A stretch of 64,000 bases of DNA, taken from Phyllostachys edulis (taxonomy: Eukaryota > Streptophyta > Magnoliopsida > Poales > Poaceae). The notes beneath the pieces were generated by a model. The model made no database searches. It was given only the letters and a program-made list of their open reading frames with translations, and was not told where the DNA came from. The number at the start of each line of letters is the position of its first letter. Position 1 is the first letter of the stretch. The position numbers and the translations under genes were made by a program. Shown piece after piece: positions 21,683 to 33,879 of the stretch. The stretch spans positions 42,150,204 through 42,214,203 of the forward strand of contig CM070554.1 in assembly GCA_036346405.1 (NCBI GenBank). The letters run 5' to 3'.

Positions 21683-24630
21683 TGTCGGGACCCCGGGTAT
21701 GCAACCCCAGGACCCTCTGTGTATTCTGAACTAGTCCCATGATCAGTAGCTAGCTCACACAGATACAACATTGGTGTAATCATAACCACACAACCAAACT
21801 AAAGATGAAGAAGACAAATTAATATTATTAAGCAAAAGGGACCTTATGGTCAAGTCTTACAACAGTTGCCACATAGGGCTAAAGACAACAGAGTAAACTT
21901 GCAGCGGAGAACAAAACATCTGGTGGAGGTCACCCAATATGCCCACCGGCAATCGAGTGAGGGACGCGACCTAGTTCGCATAGTCTTCAAAAGTCTTCTT
22001 CATAGAACTCTGAGTTCCTTTGGTTCACCCTCCTCTGCTGATTTAAGCAGAGGCGCAAGGCCATGAGTACTTTGAATGTACTCGACAAGTCATAGAGAAA
22101 TGTATGCAAGTAATATTCATGCAAGGCTTAACAAGGATAGCTTTATGGCTAGTTTGCGGAAAGCATTATTTGACAGTAAATACAATAAGTAGATTGCAAA
22201 GCATAATTTAAAAGACTAATATATAAGTAAGCAATTTTCTTTGAAACAACTAGTGAACACCCTGTTCACTTCCCAAACATCAACCAACTACCAGATTCGA
22301 CCAAACCATTCCAACTTTTCGATAAAAGTTCTACCTCTTGCGTGAAATCACTAGGCATGTCCGTAACCGGGGACACGGCTATTCGAATAGTTTTACACTC
22401 TGCAGAGGTTGTACAGCTTGACCCACAAGACACGAATTTCTCTAGTTTGTCGGCATATATCTATGCCACGCTCACTACCTTGGGTAGCGAGTCTAGAACA
22501 CGTGACAAGGCTTTACAAAGTTACATCTTGACTCGATTCTGATTAGCTAAGGTTTAGCCTCTATCGGCCCCCTCTTGCGCCGTTCCCAACCAAAGCAGAA
22601 CCAAACCAAGACATTGCTAATTAGTCACCGGGTCTATCCCAATCTAGACATGTGGTTATGCGGTTGAGGCCAGATCAATGGTTCAAGGTGAAGTCCTTAG
22701 TTAGTTGCTTAGGCGAGAGCGGTTCCACATTCCAAGTGTGCGTTACGGCACCCACCTTTTCCACCACCCACTCGTCCGAGCATAAGTCATTTTCGTTCAA
22801 CTTGGCCAAATGACCACCCTAGTCATGGCACATCATCTTTTACAAAAGTGGCTCCGCCACGGTTCCATAATTTTCTTTAGTCAAATTCATCATGTTGGGT
22901 TCAACCCGGACCGGAGGACCACCTAGTCTGGCACACAAATTTTAGTAAGGTGACAACAAATGTCGTGGTCTCACACAGGACCACACTTCGCATTATTAGC
23001 AACACAGGTCGTTACTACACAAGCCACAAACCATGTGCGCTAGGGCAAATCAACCTTTATTGATTCATGAGATCGGGACCAACGTCTATTAGAGCATGAC
23101 TAAGCAATAAATCGTACCCATGTTGGTAGCACAATAATATCCAACTAATAATTTACCATCCTAGGGTGTCCAAGGATTTATGTCATTCAAGGAAACATGT
23201 CAATTACAAATTATCAAGGAGGTATAATGGCAATTAGGTAATTAACTAATCCCGAAACCACTTATTATAAAATTAGCCATGCATGTTTATATAAAACAAT
23301 ATACTTTTTATAAAATGGGATCAATATGATCAAAGGTCTCGACTTGCCTTCGTTGAAGAGTAGCTTGATTGCTTGATTAAATCGGGTCATGAAATCTTAA
23401 AAAGCGGAACCTATACACGCGAACAAAGCTAAATAAATAAAACAACTCCAAATAAATACCAAATAAATACTAATAGGAAGGCAAGGATTTTAGATGAATT
23501 TAGAAATTTGAATCACTCGAATCGGAGTTCGAATGAGAAAGTTATGGCCAAAAGAAGATAGGAAAACACATGAAATCAAGAAAAAGGAATTTCCTGATTT
23601 CTGGAATTATTTTCCTAAAGGAAAATCAAATTATTGCGCAAGCTGACGTCAGCGGAGGGTTTTCCGGCCGAAAATAAAAAGAAAAGAATTCGACAAGCGG
23701 GGCCCAATTGTCATAGAGAGGTGCATGTGGGTGAGTCCATCGGCTTTCGAAGGGTGCCACGTGGCGACCGCAGCGTGTACGAGGCGTGGCGTGGCGACCA
23801 GGCGACCGAGTGGCATGCCACGTCACCCGGCGATGGCGGCGCTTGGCGAGGGCTCGCCGTGACGGCGGCAAGCCGGGTTTGCAAGCGTACGTCTGGCGGA
23901 GAGGAAGTCGCGGCGAACACGATCGCTAGGTCTCGGCAATGGCGAGACGCCAAGGCAGAGAGCGAGAAGTGAGGAGGCGGCGGCAGCGGAGGACTCCGGT
24001 GGGGTTCAGCGATGGCGAGGTGCAAGGGGCGTGCGCTGCTGGCCGGGCGATCTAGAAAAGGGTGGTCGGCGGCGGCGGGAAGGCTCAACGGCGACGGCGG
24101 GTGCGGGCGGAGCCAGCGGCGGCGGCGGCGAAGCTTCAAATGCGGCGAGAGCGGGAGATGGGAGGGGAGGAGAGGGAGGAAGAGGAGCTCTGGCGGTCCT
24201 TATCGCGTTTAAATAAGCGGCGACGGGTGCGGAGGAGGAGGGCGACATGGAGCTCCACTCGGCCATTAATGGCGGTGTCCGTATGAGGATGGGAGGAGGC
24301 ATAGGGGCGGCAAGTGGCATGGCGAGGGCGGCAATGGTGCGGCGGAGGCGGAGGCGGAGGCAGGATCGGCAAAGTGGATTCGAGGGAGCGGGCGAGGAGT
24401 GGGCGATTGCATGCTGGCATGGCGGGCGGCATGGGCGTGGGACCGATCACATGCGGAGGAGGAAGACCCAGAGTGACAAGAGGGCGGGCCTTGTCGAGAG
24501 AAGGGAGAGAGAGGGCGGGCGAGGTGGCCTGAGCCGTCCGATGGGAATCTGACGGTGGGAGGGAGGGGCAACAGCTGAAAGGGTCAATTTGGAGAATATG
24601 ATGGGTAGAAGGAATTCGCCCAAACCGAGG
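21683..24630 (-). repeat. G1 3' LTR, main part
   Basis: With 40643-41035 it makes an LTR of about 3.34 kb. The part from 23246 on aligns with 46484-47884 (5' LTR). It contains the conserved modules CTATTCGAATAGttttacac (around 22380) and GAGTACtttgaatGTACTC (22066-22083), a TGACGTCA palindrome at 23644-23651, a G-box GCCACGTGGC at 23756-23765, a GC-rich block (23626-24550) and a TATA-like minus TTATTTAAA at 24208-24216. Multiple long frames in the GC-rich block are shadows. Confidence 0.85.
24626..24630. repeat. Target-site duplication of T1 (CGAGG/TGAGG)
   Basis: CGAGG at 24626-24630 and TGAGG at 40643-40647. The uninterrupted sister LTR reads CTCAAACTGAGGGAGGGG at about 47881, which proves the T1 insertion point; the single difference is a C-to-T change at a CpG. 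Confidence 0.9.
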
Positions 24631-27600
24631 TGTAACATCCCAACTGTATAATTAGGGTTATTCAAGTATAATTATATGTGTAGAAATTAAAACTTTTTCT
24701 CACATCTTGAAAACCCATAATCTCTCATGTAATTCTTGTCCAAGAGTTGTGTAATCCAAAAACACAACGCTCTTGTTGACCAAAAGTCAAATTCATTTTT
24801 CCAATTGTCTAAATCTGGTGTCAAACATTTGAAAATATTTTCCTTGGTCCTAAAGTTGATGTGGGACCCCTCTGGAAAATATCACAAGTTGTAAAACTAG
24901 TTTGATAAATTTTGGAGGTAAAACAAATCCTTGATCAACATTCATGAATTTCCTGAGAAAAATGCATTGCATAATAACCTCTGAAAATTTTATTTAAGGT
25001 TAATCTCATTGTCAGCAAGCTCCAGTTAAAATTTCATCAAATTTGGAGTTCATTTGCTATCTCAAATAATTCTGCTAAGTTTCATTTGTTAAAAACTAAA
25101 TTTAAAAGCTGGTCTTTGTTCCTTGGCTAGCCACTTTCTCAAAGTGGTCCGTTTCAACCGTGTCTGCACCCCACAGACCTCCTCTCCACCTTGATCAGGT
25201 CGCATGACCGTTGGATTTACATCCAACCGCCACGACCTCCTCATGATCAACACCGCAAAGGCTTTCTCCCACCTCATCGAAGTCGAATCGTTGGATCAAA
25301 GATCCACGGTCATGACCTCCCCTATGTGTTAAATCTCAAACCTCCACGGGCTGTTAAACCACTTGACATCCCACCTTGTTGAGGTCGTAGCCCTTGGATC
25401 CAAGATCCATGGCCATGACCTCCCCTCACTGTTAAACTAAGCCAACCCCCCCACCTAAACGAGGTCGTAGCCGTTGGATCAGATCCAACCGCCCACGACC
25501 TCCCCTCAAAATATCCAGCGCACAAGACCTCCCCTATCTCGTGTTGTGCACCGTTGGATTAAAAATCCACGGTCACGACCTCCTCCTGGTCTTATGCGCA
25601 TCAGATCTCCCCGCGCACGTGAGGTCGTTGCCCTTAGATCTAAATCTAATGGCCATGACCTCCCTTGTGTGTTGTGCAAGTTCAAGACCTGCTTTGCGCC
25701 ATGTGCGAGGCTTAGGACCTCCCCTGTCTTGATCATCACCGTTGGATCAAAATCCAAAGGTCTTGACCTCCCTCGCGCTTCACGCAAAGCCTCAGACCTC
25801 CCTTTGGTTGTGCGCCCTTGGATTTTAATCCAAAGGCCATGACCTCCCCCTCATGTCTGATGTTCGCGTGCGGTTAAGACCTCACAGGAGGTCCGCACCG
25901 TTGGATGGAGATCCAACGCTTTGGACCTCCTGTCCTATTTTCCCACGTGCGCTTACACATTAAGGAAATCGGAGGGCCACGACCTCCCCATCCTTGATCG
26001 TGTGGTGGGACCTCCTCCCGATCCTTTGGCGTAACGGTTCAAAATTGTCATCCGATGGTTAGGACCTCTCCCAGGTTTTATCCAACGGTCATAAGGACCT
26101 CCCCTGTTCTTCTCCTTCCTTGGTCATGCCTGCGAGCTCGGCGGTGGAGTTAATCTGCGCTTTGCCCTTGTGTACTTTTCAACAGCTCTTTGCTGACCCG
26201 CATTTAATGCAGGTCAGCTTTCCGTCTCTCGGGTCAGCTCAGGCCTGCACCTTGTCAACCTCATGTCCTTGCCACCCCATGGACCAACCCGTGGGCTAAG
26301 CTCACCATGGAGCTTAGCCCCAGCTCATAACCTTCACCACAGGCTATAAGTTACCCCTTGGAATCCTCCCTTGGCTTCCTTTGCACACCATTGCTCTCAG
26401 CCTTGCACTTTGTGCGTGGCTGAGCTCCTCCTCCACTAACTGACCTCCTCACTGGCGGCTGCCATTGTCAAGGTCCTTGGAGCTTCTCAGTGGTTCAGGA
26501 GTTCCAGTGGCTCCCTTTTCAAACCCTCGCTCACTTTTGCTCCCAAAACCTCTTGGAAGTTAACCCTAACTTATTTTGTTTGGGCATTTTTCAGAGGTGG
26601 ACAAAGTTGAGCTTGGAGCTGGTGCCTTGGGCTGTGAAGCTTCATTGTCTTCCCCAACTCCGGTCATCACCTCCACGACCTCCCCAGCACCTTAGGACCT
26701 CCAGGTACCTCCTGTTAGTCCCTTAGCTGCTGGCACCCGCTTGAATGCGATTGCGGAGCTTTTAAGTTGGGCGCACGCTTGAATGTCGCGCGGAGCTTCC
26801 CTTTTGCGTTTTTGTTTTCGGCCGTGTGGTGATTTTCGTTGTCCTCTCGGCTCTGGCGTTTAAAACCGCCGCCCGCTGAGAGTAGGCCCACAGTTGCGCT
26901 TTGTCTATTGCAGTCCCGACGGTGCCCTCGGTCTGCTGCGCCGTGCCCTAAATCGCGGCGATAAGCCGTGGGGCGTCCTCAAATCTTTGTCGGACGTCCC
27001 GACCAGTGCCATTGTCGTTTAGGACAGAGATTCACCGCTTTAAATGCCTCAATCATTGCAATCATGGGGTTAGCGTTAAATGCCATTAACCCCGCTGCTT
27101 GCGGCGCATTTAAGACCTCCGCGACGCGGACCTCCTCGCTGTCTCGCGCATTTATTCCATGTCCGAAGCGGCGTGGGTCGTGAGCTCTGGGACGTCCATG
27201 ACCTCCTCGAGGAGATCCGGGCGCCCAAGACCTCCCTTGCGCATCGTGGCCGCCTGACTCTCCACGGAGGTGCAGTGGCGTTAGGACCTCCCTTAGGTTA
27301 TCTCAGCCGTTCATGACCTCCCCGGGTAGATCTTGACCGTCAAGGTCCTCCCTCGGACGATCTGAACCATCGAGGACCTCCCTTGGAACATCTGGACCGT
27401 CCAGGACCTCCCTTGTGAGGTCTTGACGATGTAGATCTTCCTTAGGGAGATCTTGATAGTTTAGATCTTCCTTCGGAAGATCTCACCGTTGAGGACCTCC
27501 CCTTTAGATCTGGTCCGTCCCGGACCTCCCCTCACCGTTGTGGTCCGTTGGATTCACCTTCAACGGCCATGACCTCCCCTCACCTCGCGCATGTGCGTTG

Positions 27601-30093
27601 CTAGGAGGTCCAGGACCTCTGGACCTCGTGAGCGCGTGTGTGTTGTTCTCCTGGGAGGTCTTGAGCCGTCAGATCTAAGATCTGTGGCTCACGTCCTCCC
27701 ATGCCTTTGTGATTTTTAGAAATTCCAGTGAACTCTTAATTATAAACTGAAGGAGGTATGAACTTTAAAATTTCATAACTTTTTCAATTTAAATCCAAAT
27801 GAGGTCATTCAAATTGTTTTAGCTCTGTCTTGAACTTGACTTTAATCCAAAAATGATTGTAAGTTGAGTTCAACTCCAGAGCACAGTTTTGCCATTAGAT
27901 TTTGAAACCAACTTTAAATATACACTTAAATCAATGCTTAACTTGTAAAATACATAACTAGTGCTCTGTAGATTATTTTTGGGTGAGACCAACTTTGTTG
28001 GTTTCCTCTATTAATGAACTCACTGTGAAAATTAGTTTTGAGCATGTTGCTGTTATAAAAATGAGGACTTGTGCATTATAATTTTGTTCAAGTTCTTGTT
28101 TTTGAAAAATTATAGAAAGTGCAATATAGCTCCAAATGAGGTGAACTCAATTGTGTTATTCATCTCATGAGGTGCTGGTTTTACAGTAAAAATTTCAGCT
28201 TCACTTCTGTTTTAGAAAATGTTGCCTCATAATTAAATTAGTGAATAGTGCAGTTGGTATTTTAGGGGCTGAGCAGAATTGTTTTGCTCATAACTTTTGC
28301 ATTGAGAATCCAAATCAATTGGTTCTTGTTGCAAAATTCCTAAAATCACCCTCTTGTTGCTGTAGAAAATTCAGAGAATTTGGAGTTCGTTTGTTGTGCT
28401 GTCTTTGTTGTGTTTCGTCGTTTTATCGGTTCTTTCTCGCTCGTTAGGGTTGAAGCCGACATTTGTGGCGATCCCGAGAGTGACCCTCTGCCACAACTTG
28501 GCCAGCAACAAGGCAAGCAGTTTGATCATTTCCATCATTGTCCCATTACTTTAAAGCTTAATATATTGTTTTACTTCTATGTATGCATGCTACTTTGTGT
28601 TAAATGTCGCTAGCAATCCTATAGTTGCATAATCTGAGGAATTGTTTATCCTCTACTACCATGAGCCTAGGTTATTTGATGTGGTTTGAGCTCGTTGGAT
28701 GAGCTCTTATCACTTAGTAGTTTCGTTTTAAATTGCTTAGACATGCTTAGTTATCGGTAGAATGGGCGATCATCGACTTAGTCGATGGTCTTGATCACTC
28801 AAAACTGATTATTACTCCTATATGTCCAGCACTTGTGCTTTGATTTAATTTGTAAAATCAAAAACTGAAAATAAAAGATTGATTTAGACTTGGGCATATT
28901 GGATGGATGGTGTGGTTTTTGGATGTGGTGGTATGCCTGAGTCAACAAGGACCTAATTCTTGCGCCATTGATCCAAGCAATTTTATGCTAACCACACGAG
29001 GGGCATATGGAACCCTCTTGACTAAGTACTTTGGGCGTGTTAATTGGGGTCGCTTTCGGTTGGTGTGTTTTAAAAATAAAATGTGTGTGTGATGTGGGAG
29101 GAGCATTAGCTTCGGGTAGGTTGTGTGATGTCTCCTTCTCCCGTGGGTTGTGCGACTCGTAATTAGCATTGTCCATTGGAAATGTCTCAGAGGACTTAGC
29201 TGTGCAAGCACACCTAAGGTAGTGTGCTTAAAGGAAAGGCGGTCCGACGGTGGGTACATTGGTACACCCTCGCAGGATAAAACTATTCAATAGCCTCGCC
29301 CTAGGTTATGGACACGCTTGGTTATTTCGTAAGAATTAGACTACAACCTTTAATTAAAACTTGACATGGTTGGTATGAACGGGAGTTCATGCTAGTGTTG
29401 TGGTGACTATTGGGTTAGTCACTTCTGTGTTGATCTTGTTGTTGTTACTATGTTATTATCTCGTTGTTACTTCAACATTTAAAAATGCTTTGCCAAATTG
29501 CCTTCAATCTATTATGTTATTGCAAATAAATGTTGCTTTATGCTAAAATGAGTCCAAAGCCTCATCCACTTAAATAAAGCTTGCATGTAACTATTTATAG
29601 TTCGTTATCTCACACGTAAGTCTTATGGAGTACTTTATGTACTCATCGCCTGTGGTTGTGGCATTTTTGTGGCTTTTGTTGCAGAGGAAGAAGGAGAGCT
29701 CCAAGAGCCTCTCTTTTGTGCTACGTGTTGCAGCTTCTTCGACGACTAGCTTGGCGGTTCGGTCAGATGCCTAGGGGTTAAGGCACACTGATTGGCTTTG
29801 TGTTATAGCCATCTTTATGGCACTTTTGCTTCCGCTGTTATTCTTAGTAGTTCTTGTTGTTATTTGGCCAAAAGGCCCCTCTTTTGTAATATCCCATTCC
29901 TTAGTAATATTAACTTCTGGTTTGTTGCTTATGTTCTATGTGTTGTATGGAATAGATACATTCTTTTGTTGTGAGGTATGTATACTGCATTCTGGGGAGT
30001 ATACATCTCTCGAGACTGGGTTTATTTGGTTGATAATACTAGGGTCAATTGGATGACTAAGTATTATGAGCTTAATAAATCCGGGTGCTCACA
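24631..30093 (+). repeat. T1 5' LTR (5,463 bp)
   Basis: Bounded by TGTAACATCC and GGTGCTCACA. Three zones: an AT-rich start (24631-25100), a zone with dozens of GACCTCC heptamers, TTGGAT...ATCCAA inverted repeats and AGATCT-rich 30-bp modules (25150-27720), and an AT-rich end (27720-30093). The end zone carries the modules shared with other gypsy LTRs (AAAACTATTCAATAGCC at about 29281, GAGTACtttatGTACTCA at 29628-29645, GACGACTAG and GATGCCTAGGG at 29740-29775). All reading frames here are by-products. Confidence 0.9.
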
Positions 30094-30098
30094 AAAGT

Positions 30099-30110
30099 TG
30101 GTATCAGAGC
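30099..30110 (+). other. T1 primer binding site, initiator Met-tRNA
   Basis: TGGTATCAGAGC, a perfect match to the initiator Met-tRNA complement, 5 bp after the LTR end GCTCACA. Confidence 0.92.
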
Positions 30111-30858
30111 TATACTGACCGTGGTAACGCAAGCTTGGTCGCCTTTAGGATATTTTGAAAACCTAATTTCAAAGTTTCAAAAGAGTTTTGAAAGCTTAAG
30201 GAAATTCTCAGATTGTACTCCTTATCTATCTTAGCTTTCTCTTCTCATCTCACTCTAATTTGAGTTTTAAAAGTTGTTTTCTCTCTTCCTTCTACAAAAT
30301 AGTTGTTATCGATTAATGGGGTTTTGGGGAATCAATGAGTTTGGCAAATTGAAGTGTTAGCTGCCCATCTACAAGGTTTTGAAGCTTCGAATGGCCAATT
30401 TATTTGGAAGCTTGATGCAAAATCTGGACAGCAAGCGCCAATTTCCGGACAGCAAGCTCAAAGGTTCCAATTAGGGTAGAGAATGAGAGGTTAAATCAAC
30501 AAAAACTTGTGGGAATAAAAGGGTAAGATGCGATACTAGTTAGCTAAGTACCTAACACTTATTTCGCTGCATTAACCTTGCTCTCTAATAGTTTTAGATC
30601 TCATCTTACAATCTGATTTTTAATCTTCTCGATCAATTACTCGTTCATTCAATACGGGTTAGTTGAGTTGAGAAGTTCAGCCTTGCTTTTGGTGTTTCTT
30701 GGCTGTTTTTAGAGTCTTTTAGAAGCTTCTAAAGTTAATTTACTTGCGGTTTTGGCTTTCGTTTAGGGTGATATTCCATTCCCCTAGTCGATCGCTTTTG
30801 CTTCTCTTTAAGGCTTTGATTTTCGAGTTTAGTTGCTAACCGAAATTTCTTGTAACAG
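30111..30858 (+). other. T1 leader, non-coding
   Basis: About 750 bp between primer site and gag start. AT-rich, no domain; contains a short repeated element (CAGCAAGC at about 30431 and 30460). Contains nothing I recognise as coding. Confidence 0.6.
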
Positions 30859-31940
30859 ATGGCCAGACGCGACTCAGAAGCGGCCAAGGTTGGCCACTGG
30901 TCCGGACGAGGAGCTCCTCCTCCCACCATGGCCGAGGTTCTTCTTGATTGAGCGCAGCGGATGATGACAGAGAGTTCTATCGACGCCATCGCGCGCAACA
31001 CCACCGACTTACCGGAGCTTGAGGATCCGGGCAAGGAACGCCCATCACCGCGTGGAGGACTCGCGGAGTTTCTTCAACTCAGCCTCCTACCTTTTCCCGG
31101 TCGAGGACCCTTTGATGCGACGATTGGCTTCGTCTTGTGGAGCGTAAGCCAGATCGCGCAGCTGATGCCAGAGCACGAGAAGGCGCTGTCAGATCGCACC
31201 ACTGGAGGGTGCAGCTTTGTCATGGTGGGAGAGCTCGCCATGCAGCCGCAGACCACACCGCCACTTGGGAGGAGTTTCAGACGCCTTCCGTCGGGCTCAC
31301 ATCCTGCCGCTTGATGGAGATCAAGAAGCAAGGGTTTCTTGCGCCAAGCAAGGGCGAGCTCACCATGGAGTATGTCTACGAAGTTCAACCATCTAGCTCG
31401 TTATGCTCCCCGAGGATGTGGCCACCGATATGGCTAAATGAGGCCAAGTTTAGGCGTGGCTTGTCCGAGGAGCTGAAGGACAAGCTATCCATTGTCGACT
31501 TTTTCCGATTTCCGCACCTTGGTCGACAAGGCCATCGTGAGCCGAGCATGCGGCTCGAGAGCTTATGGACTCCGCAAGCGCAAGTGGGAGGCCCATAAGT
31601 CATCCAGGCGATTCCTCCGCCCCCGCCGGGTAGTCTCGAGGTACTAGTCGATCTTGGCACCCCGAGGTTACCTCCGCCTGTTTCATTCGTCGCAGCCGTG
31701 TCTCACCACGTGCACCGCGAAGTCAAGAGAGTGGCCCCCGCAACCCGGCCGCCGGGTCACGTGCTTTCATGCAACCGTAAGGGCCATTATGCAAATAATT
31801 GCCCTAAGAAGAGAGAGCCCCTCGCCCCAATGGAGGACGCGGCCAGAGGTGGAGCATCGCAGACCGTAAGATCGTCCCGCTACCCAAGGCGTGGGTAGTG
31901 GTCGCGTCAACGCCGTCACGCAGAGGAGGCTCAGAGGCAC
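30859..31940 (+). pseudogene. T1 gag with zinc knuckle, frameshifted
   Basis: The start at 30859 reads MARRDSEAAKVGHWSGRGAP then PTMAEVLLD and a stop. A later block matches the retrotransposon gag core (LMEIKKQGFLAPSKGELTM, then EEAKF-like FRRGLSEELKDKLSIVDF at about 31440-31510). The CCHC knuckle reads SCNRKGHYANNCPKK at about 31768-31812, with the first cysteine pair reduced. Several +1/-1 changes separate the blocks. The product would be the structural capsid protein of the element. Confidence 0.75.
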
Positions 31941-32230
31941 CCGACGCCGTGCTAGGTACACTTTTCGTTAACTCTCACCCGCCATCGTTTTGTTTGATTC
32001 AGAGCATCTCATTCCTTTGTTTCGAAGTCTTTTGTCGCTATTGGAGAGCTTCTTTTCTCTCCATTGTCGGTCCCGCTTACTCATTCGCTCTCTCGGTTCG
32101 GAGTTGAGAGCCGAATCTGAGTGTAGGATGTTCCTATCGAGATCGAAGGGTAGGTTTCTTAGCAAACCTTATCCTTCTCCATTCAATGAGTCTTGACGTG
32201 ATTCTTGGCATGGATTGGTTGTCCCAAAGA
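31941..32230 (+). pseudogene. T1 aspartic protease remnant
   Basis: GTLFVNSHP at about 31953 followed by the active-site region, where a one-base deletion turns the expected VLFDSGASHSF into VLFDSEHLIP (about 31990-32020). The downstream SLDVILGMDWLSQRHG (about 32190-32232) is the conserved end of chromovirus proteases. It processes the polyprotein in intact relatives. Confidence 0.65.
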
Positions 32231-33235
32231 CATGGGGCAAATCGATTGCGCCAGAAGCTCATCTCTATCTAGTCCCTCCCATGTTAAGTGTTCGCCACCG
32301 GTCGCTAGATCCGCAGATCTCTTCGAGCTTGAAGCGAAGCCCGCCTAGATATTAGCGAAGTCCCAACAGTTTGTGACTTCGTTGATGTCTTTCCCGCAGA
32401 TCTTCCGGGATGCCACCCGCTCGAGACCTCGAGTTTGTCATTGAGTTGGCTCCCGATCGCCCCTATCTCAAAGAGGCCTTATCGGATGCCACCGAACGAG
32501 TTGGTGGAGTTGAAGAAGCGATTAAGTGAGCTGCAAGAGAAGGGTTTCATCCGCCTAGCTCATCTCCGTGGGGTTGTCCAAGCAATCTTCGTGAAAGAAG
32601 AAGGATGGTACTGCGCGATATGTCGTTGATTACCGCCCGCTTAATGAAGTGACGGTAAAGAATAAGTATCCATTGCCCGCATCGACGATCTCTTCGATCA
32701 ATTAACCGGAGCTCGAGTTTTCTCCAAGATTGATTTGAGAGTGGGATATCATCGTTCGGATTCGACCGAAGATATTCCAAAGACGGCGTTTCTACTGCCA
32801 CGGCTTGTACGAGTACTTTGTCATGTCATTTGGCTTAACCAATGCTCTGCTTTGTTCATGAATCTCATGAATTCGGTATTCATGGAGTATTTGGATAAGT
32901 TTGTCGTGGTCTTCATCGATGATATTCTTATCTACTCCAAGAACGATGAGGAACATGCCGAGCATCTGAAGCCTGTGTTAGGCAAGCTACGTGAGCACCA
33001 GCTGTACGCGAAGTTCAACAAGTGCGCATTCTGGTTGAAGGAAGTGTCTTTCTTAGGCCACGTTCTTTCAGCAGGAGGCGTAGCCGTTGACCCTATTAAG
33101 GTCAGCGATGTTCTTTCATGGAGTCACCGCTTCTGTTGCCGATGTACGGAGTTTTCTCGGTTTAGCGGGATATTATCGCCGCTTATCGAGAACTTCTCCA
33201 AGATCATGGCCGATGACGGAGTTGCTCAAGAAGGA
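32231..33235 (+). pseudogene. T1 reverse transcriptase
   Basis: Motifs in order: PISKRPYRMPPNELVELKKR and LSELQEKGFIRL (32450-32560), VDYRPLNEVTVKNKYP-like sequence (about 32610-32670), a DLRVGYHQ-like block at 32720-32760, the catalytic FIDDILIYSK (32912-32941), FNKCAFWLKEVSFLGHV (33016-33066) and the connection FLGLAGYYRR (about 33143-33180). Frame changes occur about every 200-300 bp. The conserved residues are otherwise preserved. Confidence 0.8.
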
Positions 33236-33700
33236 CAAGAAGTTCGTGTGGTCCATCGAGTGTGAGGAAGTTTCCAATACTCAAGAAGCGTTTGACCACC
33301 GCTCCGCTCTTGTTCTTCCCGATATCCATCGGCTTCGATATCTTTTGCGATGCTTCGCCGAGGCCTCGGTTGTGTCCTTATGCAAGAAGGCAAGGTAGTG
33401 GCCTATGCATCAAGGCAATTGAGACCTCATGAGCTCAACTATCCTACCCATGATTTGGAGTTAGCTGCAGTGATTCATGCACTTAAGATCTGGCGACATT
33501 ACCTAATCCAGAATCGCTAGAAGTGTATTCGATCACAAAAGCTTAAAGTACTTGTTCACACAAACCTGACTGAACCTCGTGCAAAGGAGATGGTTGGAGT
33601 TGATCAAGGACTATGATATGGGTATTCACTACCATCCGGCAAGGCTAATGTCGCTGCCGATGCGCTTTAGTCGCAGCGCATTGCAATGCCTTGTTGTCCA
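33236..33700 (+). pseudogene. T1 RNase H
   Basis: Connection/RNase H region with KFVWSIECEE, VLPDIH, MQEGKVVAYASRQLRPHEL and NYPTHDLELAAVIHALKIW (33380-33495), then a KDYDMGIHYHP block at about 33608, after which the expected GKANVVADALSR is broken by small indels. Degrades RNA in the replication hybrid. It is frameshifted in several places. Confidence 0.75.
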
Positions 33701-33879
33701 GGAGCTTCACCGCTCTTACGGAAGAGTTTCAAGATCTCAACTTGAGTTTAGTTGAGCATGGTTCTCTCGCCGCCTTGGTTGTGCAACCAACCTTGGTGGA
33801 TTGGATCAAGTCCGCCAGCAATGGATGTTGGAGTGAGCCACATTAAGGCAAATGTCAAGAACGGAACAACCAAGTGCTT

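Noticed and set aside
23626..24571. Open frames in the GC-rich block, possible genes
   Set aside because: They lie inside the G1 LTR; the second LTR (46906-47845) carries the same block with shifted frames, so no reading frame is conserved.
29888..29920. TGTAATATCCCATTCC as the start of another nested LTR
   Set aside because: The same sequence is in both T1 LTRs and no matching end or TSD is present; it is an internal part of the LTR.
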